A stretch of 64,000 bases of DNA from Bacteroidota bacterium (GTDB lineage Bacteria; Bacteroidota; Rhodothermia; Rhodothermales; UBA10348): positions 124,001 to 188,000 of the forward strand of contig JADFHF010000001.1 in NCBI GenBank assembly GCA_022567305.1, in the 5' to 3' direction. The translations under genes were made by a program, and so were the position numbers. Shown piece by piece: positions 9,241-20,100 of this stretch. How positions within the stretch are numbered: the stretch's first letter is position 1; each line of letters starts with the position of its first letter. Under the pieces are notes generated by a model. That model was not told where the DNA came from and made no database searches. It worked only from the letters and a program-made list of their open reading frames with translations.

Positions 9241-9313
9241 AGAACGAATACATCAGTACTCAGGTTGTAATTTGTGTAGCCTAGTATACGGAAGACCTCC
9301 AGTTTACATATAG

Positions 9314-10183
9314 ATGACTAAGGATTACGCCATGTCTTCAAACACATTACGAATATTAGTCGTTGATGACGAGCCACCGGCACGGAAGCGACTCAAAAAG
9401 ATGCTCGCGGAGGTGTCTTCCAACGACAAAATTGAGATCGTCGGCGAAGCCACAGATGGTGTAGAGGCCATCGAAATCCTAAACAAGGGCGGCATCGATG
9501 TGTTGTTTCTAGACATTCAGATGCCCGGGTTCGACGGATTTGAAGTATTGGATCGCATCGATCCGGATACGCGACCGGTTGTCATATTTACTACGGCGTT
9601 CGATGAGTATGCCATTAGAGCCTTCGAAGTCAACGCAGTAGACTACCTCCTGAAACCGATTCCGAAAGAAAGACTCGAAGAAGCGCTTGATCGCGCAACG
9701 AAGCTATGCAGCGCACCCGATTCAAAAGAAAAGACCGAAGAGCGTATGGCCCGGCTGCTCGACTGGATGGATGCACAGTCGGTAATCGAGGCCGAGTTAG
9801 AGGACTACTCTGAGTCGGACGGACCACTGCAACAATTGTCTATTCCGTACCGGGATCGAATACTGATTATCCCCATTGACCGACTTGTTTCGGTGGAAAT
9901 TTCCGAAGGCATTACTCGCGTATTCATCCTGGAGGACGAGTTGGACTCACCTCGCCCGATGCTCAAGCAACACATTGTGAACTATACGCTGGACCAGTTG
10001 GGTGGACTCCTCGACTCAAATGACTTTATTCGGGTTCACCGGTCAGCCATCGTACAGTTCGGGCATATCCGAGAGTTGGTCCCGTGGTTCTCGGGGCGTT
10101 ACAAGCTCATCCTGACCGCCAATCATGAAGTCATTGCAAGCCGGGAACGATCGAAGCTCCTAAAAGAGCGCCTGATGATCTAG
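9314..10183 (+). CDS. LytTR-family response regulator
   Basis: 289 residues. A receiver domain with acidic pair DDEPP and phosphoacceptor D67 (VLFLDIQMPGFDG), a Thr (FTTAFDEYA) and a Lys (YLLKPI) is followed by a linker and a LytTR DNA-binding domain (about 180-285, with FIRVHRSAIVQ and LTANHEVIASRERSKLLKERL). LytTR regulators bind pairs of short direct repeats at promoters of envelope, peptidase or quorum-type genes. It is the partner of the upstream PDZ kinase. ATG 9314 was taken; ATG 9332 (MSSNTLRIL) also starts the domain well. Its stop overlaps the convergent glycosidase stop by four bases. Confidence 0.88.
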   Translation: MTKDYAMSSNTLRILVVDDEPPARKRLKKMLAEVSSNDKIEIVGEATDGVEAIEILNKGGIDVLFLDIQMPGFDGFEVLDRIDPDTRPVVIFTTAFDEYAIRAFEVNAVDYLLKPIPKERLEEALDRATKLCSAPDSKEKTEERMARLLDWMDAQSVIEAELEDYSESDGPLQQLSIPYRDRILIIPIDRLVSVEISEGITRVFILEDELDSPRPMLKQHIVNYTLDQLGGLLDSNDFIRVHRSAIVQFGHIRELVPWFSGRYKLILTANHEVIASRERSKLLKERLMI

Positions 10184-12144
10184 CGAACAATCGCAATCGG
10201 CTTTGTTTGGGTGCGTGATCCAACCCTGAGAACCACGAAATAGGTCCCAGACGACAAGGGACTTCCAGAACCATCCAACCCATCCCATCGAGCAAAGTGT
10301 TTTCCACGGGTGGTATTGACGCCTTTATGGATAACAGCGACCTCTTGACCGAGCACGTTGTAAACCGACAGAGATACCGGATCGGGTCGGTCGAGAGTAT
10401 AGCGGATGGTCGCCGACGTAGAGACAGGATTGGGCGAAACGGATTCAAACTGAAAAGCGATCTCGGGCGTTGATCGGGTCGACACTCCCGTACTCTCAAA
10501 CATGACCATTTCGCTCTCTGTCGATTCGACTGAATTCGCGCTAAGAGAAGTGACGACGTACCAGTAGGGGGTTACGTCAACTGGGGGTTCATCGAAATAA
10601 AATGTGTCATACGTAACGGCTAGAAGATTTTCGGGGTCTTTCGTTACCTCCCTCGGATCCGGTTGCACGAGGGACTGGGCCCTGTAGAGTGCATACCGAC
10701 GGGGTTCTACATATCCCGCAATTGGGGGCGACCAGTGGACAACCATCCCTCTCGTCTTGGTGAGGAAGATGAAGTCCAGCTCGTGCGGTGGATCTGGATT
10801 AAATAGATCGCGCCAGACCATTGTTGGTGTGAGAGCCAGGTTTCGATACAAATCACCCTTCAACGAATCAGCAAGGCCCAGAGAAGAAAACCGGGTTACG
10901 TTCTCGGCGCGAAAGAGAATATTCCCTTCGACCCCGTCCGTCGCTCTACTGAACCGAATTTGATTCGGAATCTCGGTCGGCGCGTAGAGAGCTCCGGAAA
11001 ACGTTGCAGGATCCGACCGATAGACCCCAAGTCCTGGGTAGATATGCCTTCCATTTGAGACCGAAACCCACCACAGAGCCAGCGTTCCGAAATCCTGACC
11101 TCCTCCGAAAGGCCAATACAGCTGGGGCGCTATGTAGTCGACCCAACCCTCTTCCATCCATTTGATCGCGTCCCCAAAAATCACATCTACGGCAGACAGC
11201 CCCACAATTCCACGAGGTACACCACTTCTCCATATCCCAAACGGACTGATTCCAAATTTCACGTCGGGATTTATATCTTGGATACGCTCAGACACGTCGC
11301 GGACAAACTGATTGATATTGTCCCGCCGCCAATCGAATAAGCTGAGAGCTCCCGCATACGTATTGAATGCAACCAGATCTTGCAGATCAATTTCATTTGG
11401 GGGATAAGGATAGAAGAAATCGTCGAAATGGATACCGTCGACGTCGTACCGGGTTACGACGTCTGAAATAACATCTACGATATATTCACGGACCTCAGGA
11501 ATACCCGGGTTCAAAATGGAGATCGTGTTGACCTGGATCAACCATTCCGGATTTTCAACGGCCACGTGAGTGCTGTGTAGCCCATAGTTACCTACCGAGC
11601 GTTCGACCCGAAACGGATTTATCCAGGCATGGAGCTCCATGCCATATTGGTGAGCGGTCAAGATGGCAAACTCCAGCGGATCGTAATACGGATCCGGAGG
11701 GCTCCCCTGCTGGCCCGTTAAATAATAGGACCATGGTTCTAACTGCGAATCATACATCGCGTCCGATTCAGACCGAATCTGAAAAAAGACGCTATTGATT
11801 CCAGCGTCGTGGAGTTTCCGTAACATAGTGTTGAGTTCGGCCTTCTGGGCCGAACTGGATAGAAACCGAGACGACGGCCAATCCAGATTGATGACCGTAG
11901 TGATCCAGGCGCCACGAAATTCATGCTTGAGTCCACTGGGCTGACTCCAGGCGGTGAGTGGCAAAAAGACCGCAAACGTAGTCAAAAAAATCGCGCGTCG
12001 GACCGAATACGAGTCCTGAATTCGAGTTTTCCTCAAATTGGATGATGCATCTTGGTCAGAGCGCACCGAAAATGACACGCAATTAGAAAACATCCTATAT
12101 AAAAAGATAGGGCCAATTAATTGACTCATCTTCTCCGTTTTCAT
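10180..12144 (-). CDS. Secreted GHL10 family glycoside hydrolase with T9SS sorting domain
   Basis: Up to 654 residues. A signal peptide (AIFLTTFAVFLPLTAWSQ) is followed by the GHL10/DUF187 barrel: HEFRGAWITTVINLDWPSS, GMELHAWINPFR, DGIHFDDFFYPYP (acidic pair), FGISPFGIWR and DYIAPQLYWPFGG. After about residue 430 come a fibronectin-type segment (VVHWSPPIAGYVEPRRYALY) and a C-terminal T9SS sorting domain (VSPNPVSTSATIRYTLD to PIAIVR). Characterised GHL10 proteins such as E. coli DigH cut peptidoglycan glycan strands already stripped of peptides. The T9SS tail predicts secretion or surface attachment. ATG 12144 leaves an unusually long pre-signal stretch; TTG 12036 would put the signal peptide at the very start. 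Confidence 0.85.
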   Translation of the reverse strand: MKTEKMSQLIGPIFLYRMFSNCVSFSVRSDQDASSNLRKTRIQDSYSVRRAIFLTTFAVFLPLTAWSQPSGLKHEFRGAWITTVINLDWPSSRFLSSSAQKAELNTMLRKLHDAGINSVFFQIRSESDAMYDSQLEPWSYYLTGQQGSPPDPYYDPLEFAILTAHQYGMELHAWINPFRVERSVGNYGLHSTHVAVENPEWLIQVNTISILNPGIPEVREYIVDVISDVVTRYDVDGIHFDDFFYPYPPNEIDLQDLVAFNTYAGALSLFDWRRDNINQFVRDVSERIQDINPDVKFGISPFGIWRSGVPRGIVGLSAVDVIFGDAIKWMEEGWVDYIAPQLYWPFGGGQDFGTLALWWVSVSNGRHIYPGLGVYRSDPATFSGALYAPTEIPNQIRFSRATDGVEGNILFRAENVTRFSSLGLADSLKGDLYRNLALTPTMVWRDLFNPDPPHELDFIFLTKTRGMVVHWSPPIAGYVEPRRYALYRAQSLVQPDPREVTKDPENLLAVTYDTFYFDEPPVDVTPYWYVVTSLSANSVESTESEMVMFESTGVSTRSTPEIAFQFESVSPNPVSTSATIRYTLDRPDPVSLSVYNVLGQEVAVIHKGVNTTRGKHFARWDGLDGSGSPLSSGTYFVVLRVGSRTQTKPIAIVR

Positions 12145-12242
12145 ACGTTAGTTGTCCGTAGGTGAATTTACGTGCGCCCCCACCCCATGGGGCAACAGAA
12201 TATTCAGAATTAGCATTCCTCTCACCATCACATCGATGACCT

Positions 12243-14117
12243 ATGCACAGAGTTACCATTCTTCTACTGGCCGGCATGTTCATACTGGTCGGAAATTTGT
12301 TTTCGCAAGCGACCGATTATACGTGGCTTAACGAGCTTTCCACGGATCCGGCCGCACCATACAGCCTTAACCACTCTGGTTCTCGACAGGTCAGTGGCCC
12401 GTACGATCTGGATGGAGACGGTCTGATCGAAGTACTCGTTCAGGATTATACAGGTGGAGGCCGCGTGCACGTTCTTGAGGTTGTCGGCCCCGACACTTGG
12501 GAGCACGTGTATTCAACACCCGTTCTCGACGCGTATCCCGGCACAAACAATGCCCGAACCATCGCCGGAGGCGATGTCGATGGAGACGGTAAAGGAGAGA
12601 TTTATTTCTTCGCTGGTCGCTCATATGCAGAAAACTCTCCATATCCTCCAGGGCTCTATGTGTTCGAACATACGGGCATTGACAACGATTACGGAGATGC
12701 CCCAGCCAGTATATATGAATTTGTTGATCTCCCAAATCGATGGCGACAGGAGCAGCTAACCATTGTCGATGTGGATAAGGATGGCTCGGATGAGCTCTTA
12801 TTTGGCAATAATGGGAATAACACCTTCGATCGCTGGTATGTCCTTGGCGTAGACGGAGACATCGGTTCAGGATTCGAGACCTGGATTGAAGAGGCGGTCT
12901 GGACCAGCCGTAACCTAGGACCCGACTTCGTCGATCGCGGCGGTGGAAGTCCCTACGGAATGGTTGTTGCGGACCTCGACGGGAACGGAAGAAATGAAAT
13001 CGTAATGACGTCGTGGAACTGCCTGAACACGACTATTGTCAAAGTGTTGGCTCCTAATGCCTATTTAGCACCGGGTGCAGGTACACCCAATGGCTTTAGG
13101 CATCTCACACAGAATCCGGGTGATAGTTGCGGCGCCCCGGATCACGTTTCATTTTTCGGTCTGAATGTCGTGGATGTTGATGGTGACGGAAACGATGAGG
13201 TGTATGGATCAGTCCTGCAGACTGGCGACGTTTATATCATTAATTACAACCCCGGTGAAAACGTTTCCGGTATTACAGACGACAATTTCACACTGGGTCT
13301 GATCCCCGGTTTGTCATCATTAGGATTGACCATTGGAGATCTTGACGGCGACGGTCACATGGATTTCATTGGTACTGGATCGACGTATGAAGCAGAAGCG
13401 TTCAACAACAACGAACCGCCGAACTGGATCGACATCGTTGAATACAACGGTGGCGACCCGGAAGACCCCGCCAGTTATTCGGATGTCATCAACGTCCTTT
13501 TCCCGGAAGACCAACTGGATTCGTTTGATCTGGTTATTAATGACTCGCTGGGAGTGATATGGGAAACACGCGAATCCGGAGACCAGGGTGGTGAATTCGT
13601 TTCTAAGCTGGCTTTTCTTGGCGATCCGGACAACGACGGATTTACGGAAGTTGCTATGGGCTTCCAGGGTGTCGACGACAGTACGTTCGTCTTTAGCAGA
13701 GTCTGGAATCCTGCGGATTCGACTTGGGCACGGACTGTGACCTCGGCTACCGCCAATCCGCGTCGTGCATTCATGCGCGTACTCGCCTCAGACGGAACAA
13801 ACATCTCCATTCAGGATGATCGAGTGGTTCTGCCGTCCGATTATATTCTTGAGCAGAACTACCCGAATCCATTCAATCCGTCGACCACGATTCGATTCAC
13901 GCTTCCACTCGACAAGACCATTTCTGTGAAGGTTTACGACGTAACCGGACGCTTGGTGACGACGGTTGTCGACAACCAGTTCTATTCGCAAGGCACTTAT
14001 GAGGTAGTGTGGAACAGTACCAACCTGGGTGGTATACCCGCCGCCAGCGGTACGTATCTGTACACACTTGAGTATGGAAATTTCCGCCAGACCAAGCGGA
14101 TGGTCCTGCTGAAGTAG
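12243..14117 (+). CDS. Secreted FG-GAP/VCBS-repeat protein with T9SS sorting domain
   Basis: 624 residues. A signal peptide (MHRVTILLLAGMFILVGNLF) is followed by about seven calcium-loop blades of the FG-GAP/VCBS type: DLDGDGLIEVL, DVDGDGKGEIYFF, DVDKDGSDELLFG, DLDGNGRNEIVMT, DVDGDGNDEVYG, DLDGDGHMDFIG and DPDNDGFTEVAMG. These suggest an integrin-alpha-like beta-propeller. The end is a textbook T9SS type A domain (LEQNYPNPFNPSTTIRFTLP ... YDVTGRLV ... LLK). It is probably a surface or extracellular binding protein with no visible catalytic module. A strong terminator follows at 14136, so it is likely monocistronic. Confidence 0.87.
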   Translation: MHRVTILLLAGMFILVGNLFSQATDYTWLNELSTDPAAPYSLNHSGSRQVSGPYDLDGDGLIEVLVQDYTGGGRVHVLEVVGPDTWEHVYSTPVLDAYPGTNNARTIAGGDVDGDGKGEIYFFAGRSYAENSPYPPGLYVFEHTGIDNDYGDAPASIYEFVDLPNRWRQEQLTIVDVDKDGSDELLFGNNGNNTFDRWYVLGVDGDIGSGFETWIEEAVWTSRNLGPDFVDRGGGSPYGMVVADLDGNGRNEIVMTSWNCLNTTIVKVLAPNAYLAPGAGTPNGFRHLTQNPGDSCGAPDHVSFFGLNVVDVDGDGNDEVYGSVLQTGDVYIINYNPGENVSGITDDNFTLGLIPGLSSLGLTIGDLDGDGHMDFIGTGSTYEAEAFNNNEPPNWIDIVEYNGGDPEDPASYSDVINVLFPEDQLDSFDLVINDSLGVIWETRESGDQGGEFVSKLAFLGDPDNDGFTEVAMGFQGVDDSTFVFSRVWNPADSTWARTVTSATANPRRAFMRVLASDGTNISIQDDRVVLPSDYILEQNYPNPFNPSTTIRFTLPLDKTISVKVYDVTGRLVTTVVDNQFYSQGTYEVVWNSTNLGGIPAASGTYLYTLEYGNFRQTKRMVLLK

Positions 14118-14135
14118 TACCCGGGAAAATACCCT

Positions 14136-14168
14136 AAGGGGAGGCCCGTGTGGGTCTCCCCTTTTTTT
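14136..14168 (+). terminator. Rho-independent terminator after the FG-GAP gene
   Basis: A 12-bp stem (14136-14147 pairing with 14152-14163, one G-T pair) with a GTGT loop is followed by a T run to 14168. It ends transcription of the FG-GAP gene 19 bp after its stop. Confidence 0.88.
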
Positions 14169-14282
14169 ATCTTAGGATTGGATATTTTCTGGAGCTTGCG
14201 TCGTTTCATTCGTTCAACTTGCGACGCCGCTGCCTAAAATCCATTTGTGTGACGTTAATAATAGAATTTCACGCGATTTCAG

Positions 14283-17123
14283 ATGCCAATTCCCTTTACG
14301 AGGCTCCAGATGCGACCAAACGCCCGGCATCAATCAGGGTCAGGAATTCATCCCCTTCTTTCCCGTATCTCGAGCGTCTGTCTTCTCGCCGTCCTGTTCG
14401 GTATTTCTGAGGCCAATGCGCAAGGCAAAATTGCTGGAAGAATTACGGATCAAGACACGGGTGAGTCCTTAATCGGAGTAAACGTACTCATTGATGGTAC
14501 GACTCAGGGTACTGTCACGGATATCGATGGTAATTACATCATTCTGAATGTACGCCCGGGCGTTTACACGCTTCGATTCTCCTATATAGGGTTCTCTACT
14601 CAGTTGTTATCCGATGTCCATGTAGCCACAGGTCAAACCACCCGATACGATATTACCCTTCGACAAGAAGCCATCCAGGGTGAGGAAATTGTTATTGTCG
14701 CCGAACGACCTCTCATCCAAAGGGATCTGACGTCGTCCAAACGAACCGTTGTCGCCTCGGAAATTGAGGCGCTCCCGGTCGAAGGATTCTTCGGCGTCCT
14801 TCTCACCCAGGCAGGAGTGAATCAGGGCCCCGGGGGTGAGATTCATATTCGAGGCGGACGCAGCAACGAAATCTCTTATCTCGTAGACGGCATGTCGGTT
14901 GGAAACCCGTTCGAAACGAACGGCCTGGCTACGACTGTCGCGACAAACGCCATTCAGGAATTGACCGTGATCTCGGGCGCTTTCAACGCAGAGTATGGAA
15001 AGGCGATGTCGGGGATCGTCAACCTGGTTACGAAGGAAGGTGGCGAGCGCATGCACGGCTCTCTCAGTTTCTATGGTGGAGACAATGTGACCAACGATGG
15101 AGACATTTTTGGCACACCTTCAGGCTTCGGTTTGAATGTGTATACAATGGAGGCGACTCTTAGTGGCTCCATGCCTTTCGCTAAGAAGATTCGATTCTTT
15201 CTCTCGGGGCGTTACGACAACAACGACGGAACCATCTACGGAATACGCGAGCATCTGCCATCGGATTCAGCCAATTTCAACGGTACACCCGAGCTCCTGG
15301 AGACCATTCAGGAATTCATTCCGGGATATGATGGCCCGGTCTGGTACTACGAGCTCCTCGGGAAACCGTGGTACGAATACGGTCAGGGGGAAGAAATACC
15401 CGGAGAAGTGGTGGCAATGAATCCTCGCTCGAGCGGCAATTTTATGGCCAAGCTGAGCACCAGACCGGCTCGCGGGATGAAGCTTGAGTATTCGATCCTC
15501 ATGGACGGCGAAAAAAGAAAGCGTTTTAATTTCTCGTATCGCTTCAATCCCGACGGAGTCCGGACATTCAGGGATCGAAGCATCAATCAGAGTATCCATT
15601 GGACGCACACTCTCGGCGATCGGACGTTCTATATCATCCGGGCATCGTTGGCAAAAAATATCGCTAAGAATCGATTGTACGACGATCCCCTGGATCCACG
15701 CTATGTCTCTTCGGGCGCAATTATCGGCTTCCCGGGCAATCAGTTCCTGTTCGGCGGAAACCAGAAGGTTAATGTCCGTGAGGAGTCACGCTCACTTCGA
15801 ATAAAGGGCGACCTGACGAAACAGATCGGGATTGTCCATGAAGTCAAAACAGGTTTTGAACTCCAGAGGCATGAACTGGATCGTGTCGATTTCACGACAC
15901 TCTTTGATGGGGATACATACCGTGAACCCACCGTTCCGGGTGTCGACTCCCCGCTCCACGATCGATATGATAGCCAGTTAGTAACCGAGACTGCCTTCTA
16001 TGTGCAGGACAAACTGGAGTTTGAAGACTTCATCATTAATGCAGGAATTCGCGTTGAACGGTTTAATCCGAATGGCCAGGCCATACCTGATCTGCTCAAT
16101 CTTGAAATCACCGAAGAAGCCGACGTCGTTGGCCTCGTGGACGCCGATCCTTCAATCGTTGTGATGCCAAGGTTGGGAGTCTCGTTTCCGATCACGGAAC
16201 GAGGAATTATACACTTCTCGTTCGGACATTTCGCACAGATGCCCAACCTGAGAACCCTCTATTTCAATCCTGACTTTGAATTTTCGCGAGGTGAGCAACC
16301 AACATTTGGGAATGCATCATTACGCCCCGAGCGAACCGTTCAATACGAGATGGGCCTGCAGCAACAGCTCACGGATGATATTGCGTTTGATATTACGGGG
16401 TTTTTCAAAGATATCCGCGACTATAAAGTCCTTGAGACGATACGATTCAGCACGATTGCCGGTGAGGATTTGTATCGAATATGGCGAAACAAAGATTACG
16501 CAAACATCAAGGGAGTCGTTTTTGCACTTACAAAGCGACGGAGCCGGAACGGAATTCTTTCGGCAACGCTAGATTACACATTTCAGATCGCCGAAGGAAA
16601 TAACACGGAATCCAATGCATTCTTCTTCAATGCATTGTCTGGAAAGGAGACGGAGCTGGAACTGGTTCCACTTCTGTTCGATCAGCGACACATTCTCTCG
16701 AGTACTGTTACACTGACTAAAGCGAACAACTGGGGTATTTCGTTAATCGGTCAGTATGCTTCAGGATATCCATACACCCCGCTATTATTCGATCAGAAAA
16801 TCGACCAGCTACCACGCAACGCTCGAAAACCGTCTCTTTTAAAACTTGACGCGCATCTTTACAAAGAAGTTGAACTCGCCGGACGGACCCAGCTGCGCAT
16901 CTTTGCCAGGATCTTTAATGTGCTCGACAGGCTGAACGAGAATTTCGTGTTCAGCGATACGGGTCGAGCTACTTATTCGTTGAATGGACAGCGCGGTACG
17001 CATGCAACCTGGGAGCCCGCCTACGCACTTCCCGGTATCCATAATCTGGACGAGTATAATACGCGCCCACAATTCTATAACTCACCGAGAGAAATTAAAT
17101 TCGGTGCAACGATTTCTTTCTGA
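14283..17123 (+). CDS. TonB-dependent receptor with CarboxypepD-like N-terminal domain
   Basis: 946 residues. A signal peptide ends near SEANAQG. A carboxypeptidase-regulatory-like domain follows (GRITDQDTGESLIGVNVLID, about 48-130), then a plug domain (GEIHIRGGRSNEISYLVDGM, AEYGKAMSGIVNLVTKEGG) and a 22-strand barrel ending in REIKFGATISF. It imports a large or scarce substrate across the outer membrane using TonB energy. This CarboxypepD plus plug layout is typical of Bacteroidota. It lacks a SusD partner; instead it is followed after 31 bp by a large secreted protein and then a PorV/PorQ-type barrel. ATG 14283 was used; ATG 14310 is an alternative. Confidence 0.9.
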   Translation: MPIPFTRLQMRPNARHQSGSGIHPLLSRISSVCLLAVLFGISEANAQGKIAGRITDQDTGESLIGVNVLIDGTTQGTVTDIDGNYIILNVRPGVYTLRFSYIGFSTQLLSDVHVATGQTTRYDITLRQEAIQGEEIVIVAERPLIQRDLTSSKRTVVASEIEALPVEGFFGVLLTQAGVNQGPGGEIHIRGGRSNEISYLVDGMSVGNPFETNGLATTVATNAIQELTVISGAFNAEYGKAMSGIVNLVTKEGGERMHGSLSFYGGDNVTNDGDIFGTPSGFGLNVYTMEATLSGSMPFAKKIRFFLSGRYDNNDGTIYGIREHLPSDSANFNGTPELLETIQEFIPGYDGPVWYYELLGKPWYEYGQGEEIPGEVVAMNPRSSGNFMAKLSTRPARGMKLEYSILMDGEKRKRFNFSYRFNPDGVRTFRDRSINQSIHWTHTLGDRTFYIIRASLAKNIAKNRLYDDPLDPRYVSSGAIIGFPGNQFLFGGNQKVNVREESRSLRIKGDLTKQIGIVHEVKTGFELQRHELDRVDFTTLFDGDTYREPTVPGVDSPLHDRYDSQLVTETAFYVQDKLEFEDFIINAGIRVERFNPNGQAIPDLLNLEITEEADVVGLVDADPSIVVMPRLGVSFPITERGIIHFSFGHFAQMPNLRTLYFNPDFEFSRGEQPTFGNASLRPERTVQYEMGLQQQLTDDIAFDITGFFKDIRDYKVLETIRFSTIAGEDLYRIWRNKDYANIKGVVFALTKRRSRNGILSATLDYTFQIAEGNNTESNAFFFNALSGKETELELVPLLFDQRHILSSTVTLTKANNWGISLIGQYASGYPYTPLLFDQKIDQLPRNARKPSLLKLDAHLYKEVELAGRTQLRIFARIFNVLDRLNENFVFSDTGRATYSLNGQRGTHATWEPAYALPGIHNLDEYNTRPQFYNSPREIKFGATISF

Positions 17124-17154
17124 AAAAAAACTGCCCGAAAATTATTCGACTCTA

Positions 17155-20100
17155 ATGATGTTCATGAATCGACTGCTCAGCATAGCTCTCCTCGTGCTCG
17201 TGACGGGATCAGCAGCCGCCCAAACCCGGGAACGGGGTTGGTCCTATAGCCAGCACGGGCGGTGGATCGAACAGCAATCCCAAAAAGGCGGCGCATCTTC
17301 AGTTTCGGACTGTTTTGATGACACGACCATTCGGAGGGACGCCATCTTAAATGGGAATCGAATTACGGCGCAGATTCTCAATTTCGGGTCCATTTCATCC
17401 CCCGGAAACGTGATTACGGACATTGTTTGGAATGGCTTAGGGTACGGTTACGAGTTTGGTCCCTTCGTGGCTGCAGAGGTACCCGATCCCAATCATGACG
17501 ATCCGAAAAGCGTACCCATGCGCGACGACAACGACAACGTCGTTTTTGGAGATGATGGTCTTCCCATTTGGGTAACCCATATCGTATCAGACGGAATTGT
17601 ATCGAACGGCGGAGAAGTATCGCCTGACCTGTCGGAATATTGGGGCTGGCAACCGATTCCGTGTGCCCAACCAATCGGAAGCTTCGAAGGACTTGATGTA
17701 GTCAATCCAGACTCGAAACTGATTCCGACGAATGACGCGCCCGATGAAAACCTCGACGGTCAACCCGATTCATGGCCGGCGTCATGGTACAACGAAAACC
17801 TTAAGAAATACGTTTGGCCTGGGGCATTGCAACAAGGTGTTTCGAACGCTGACAAAGAAGCGCTGTATTTCATGAACGACTACGGCAATCGCGAATTTCA
17901 ACACTATAGTCCCTTCCCTTCAGACGAATCGAAGAGGGGACTCGGTCTGGAAGTTGAGGTTCGACTCTACCAGTGGGCCAATCCTCTCGCCGAGGACGCC
18001 ATCTTCCTTGTTTACAAGATCACAAACAAGAGCGAGAAGGACCTGGATAGGGTCGTATTCGGAATGTGGGGCGATCCTCACGTGGGCGGCCCCGGAGACT
18101 GGCAAGACGACCTGGCGGCATGGGATAGCAATCGCAACATGGTCTTTGCATGGGATAGCGACCAGCGATCTGATATTCCCGGGAGGTCACCAGGCTACTT
18201 CGGCTACAAGTTTCTAGAAAGCCCCGGATTGGGGAATGAGATCATCAACGGCGTTTTTTACCCGGGAGACGGTATCGATAACGATAACGACGGTATGATC
18301 GATGAGTCGTGGACCGACGGTATCGACAACGATAACGATTGGAATCCGGAGTTTGACGATGTGGGGGTCGATGGCATTCCGGGTACAGGTGATGAAGGTG
18401 AAGGGGATGGATTCCCGACCTCAGGAGACCCCTTCGACATCACAAAGCCGGGTGAACCCAATTTCGAGTTTACCGATATCGATGAGTCGGATATGATCGG
18501 GTTGACGTCATTTGCGTCGCCACGATTTGCAGGAAGCCGCATCAGCGACGATGAGCGGGTCTGGGGTTGGGTTCGACCGGGTCGATTTGACGATATTCCG
18601 ACCGAACCAGGAGATTACGTCTTTCTATACGGAGCCGGCTATTTCCCGCTTCGTGCGGGCGAGACGAAGCGATTTTCGATTGCCTTGATTGTAGGTGAGA
18701 GTTTAACTGATCTCCGGCTGAACGCAGACACGGTCCAGGAAATCTTTGAAGTCGGATACCGTTTTGCCAAGCCACCTGACAAGCCTATCGTCACAGTCGT
18801 GCCCGGCGACAAGAAAGTAACCCTGTACTGGGGCGACCGTTCGGAACAAACCCTTGATCCACTCTCAAGAAGCAAGGATTTTGAAGGGTACGCCATTTAT
18901 CGATCGACTGACCACGAGTTCAGCGATCAACAGACCATCACGGACATCAACGGTACCAAATTTCTATTTTCACCGCTTCAAAGTGTACTTGGAGTCGAGG
19001 CCAAGTTCGATTTGAAGAATGGATTGAAAGGCCCCTCTCCCATCGTCTTTCCGCAGCGCGGAGTAGCGTACGATTTAGGAGACGACACGGGACTGTTTCA
19101 CACCTATATAGATTCCAATGCCGTAATAAATGGTCAGACCTATTACTACTCTGTTGTTGCGTACGACCGGGGGTATAGCGGTGGAGGCGAGACTCTGTTC
19201 GGCCAAGGAATACCACCCAGCGAAACGAGCAAAACCATTACCTACAATCCGACCACGGACAGCTACATATTTGACGTTAATACGGTATCTGTAATACCGC
19301 GGCCCCGAGTGGCCGGCTACGTAGCGGCGTCCATCGAGGAGGCAGGTGGTATTCTGCACCCAACGGGGAACGCAACTGGCGACGTATCTATCAAGCTCGT
19401 GGATGAGTTGGCTGTAAAAGACGGCGGGAACTATACACTCGGCTTCATCAACAGTGGAGGCTCGGTACTCTACTCGGTTTTAGACGAGAATCCGATTACC
19501 AAACGACTGCGGGCCGTCCTCGGAAAGACCTCTTCGCTTAACTTCAGGAATATTGTCCAGGAAACATTCAGCCTGAGAACGGACGGCGGGGCCGTTCTGC
19601 AAGACGGAACGGACTATATCCTCAACGCAAGCTCGGGTTCGGTGCAAATCATCGGTACGACGGTAAACGAGGGAGATTCGCTCACAGCTACCTTTAAGTA
19701 CACACCGGTTCGTCTCAGTTCATTGATCAACGGCGAGGAAGGGAATCCGGTATTCGACGGGTTACATCTATTTCTAGAGAACCAGGAACTTGGACTGGAC
19801 CTGGATGAGACAGGCTGGGCTCAAGGCGGTAACAATATCGAATTTGAGGTGTCGGTAGCTAAATCCGGACCACGGAAGATTCCTCAACCAAACGATTACG
19901 AAGTCACGTTTGCAGATGAACCCATTACGGTCGGAATCAGCAACAATCTTCCGCTTCCTTTCCGCGTGCTGAATCTGACGAAGGGAAATGAGGAGGTTTC
20001 CATTTTTGCCACCGATTTGAATAGAGATGGTGACTGGGACGTAGATGAACCGATCATTTTCGTCGAAACGGTAGACGGTCTTCAAACCGCATCATGGCAA

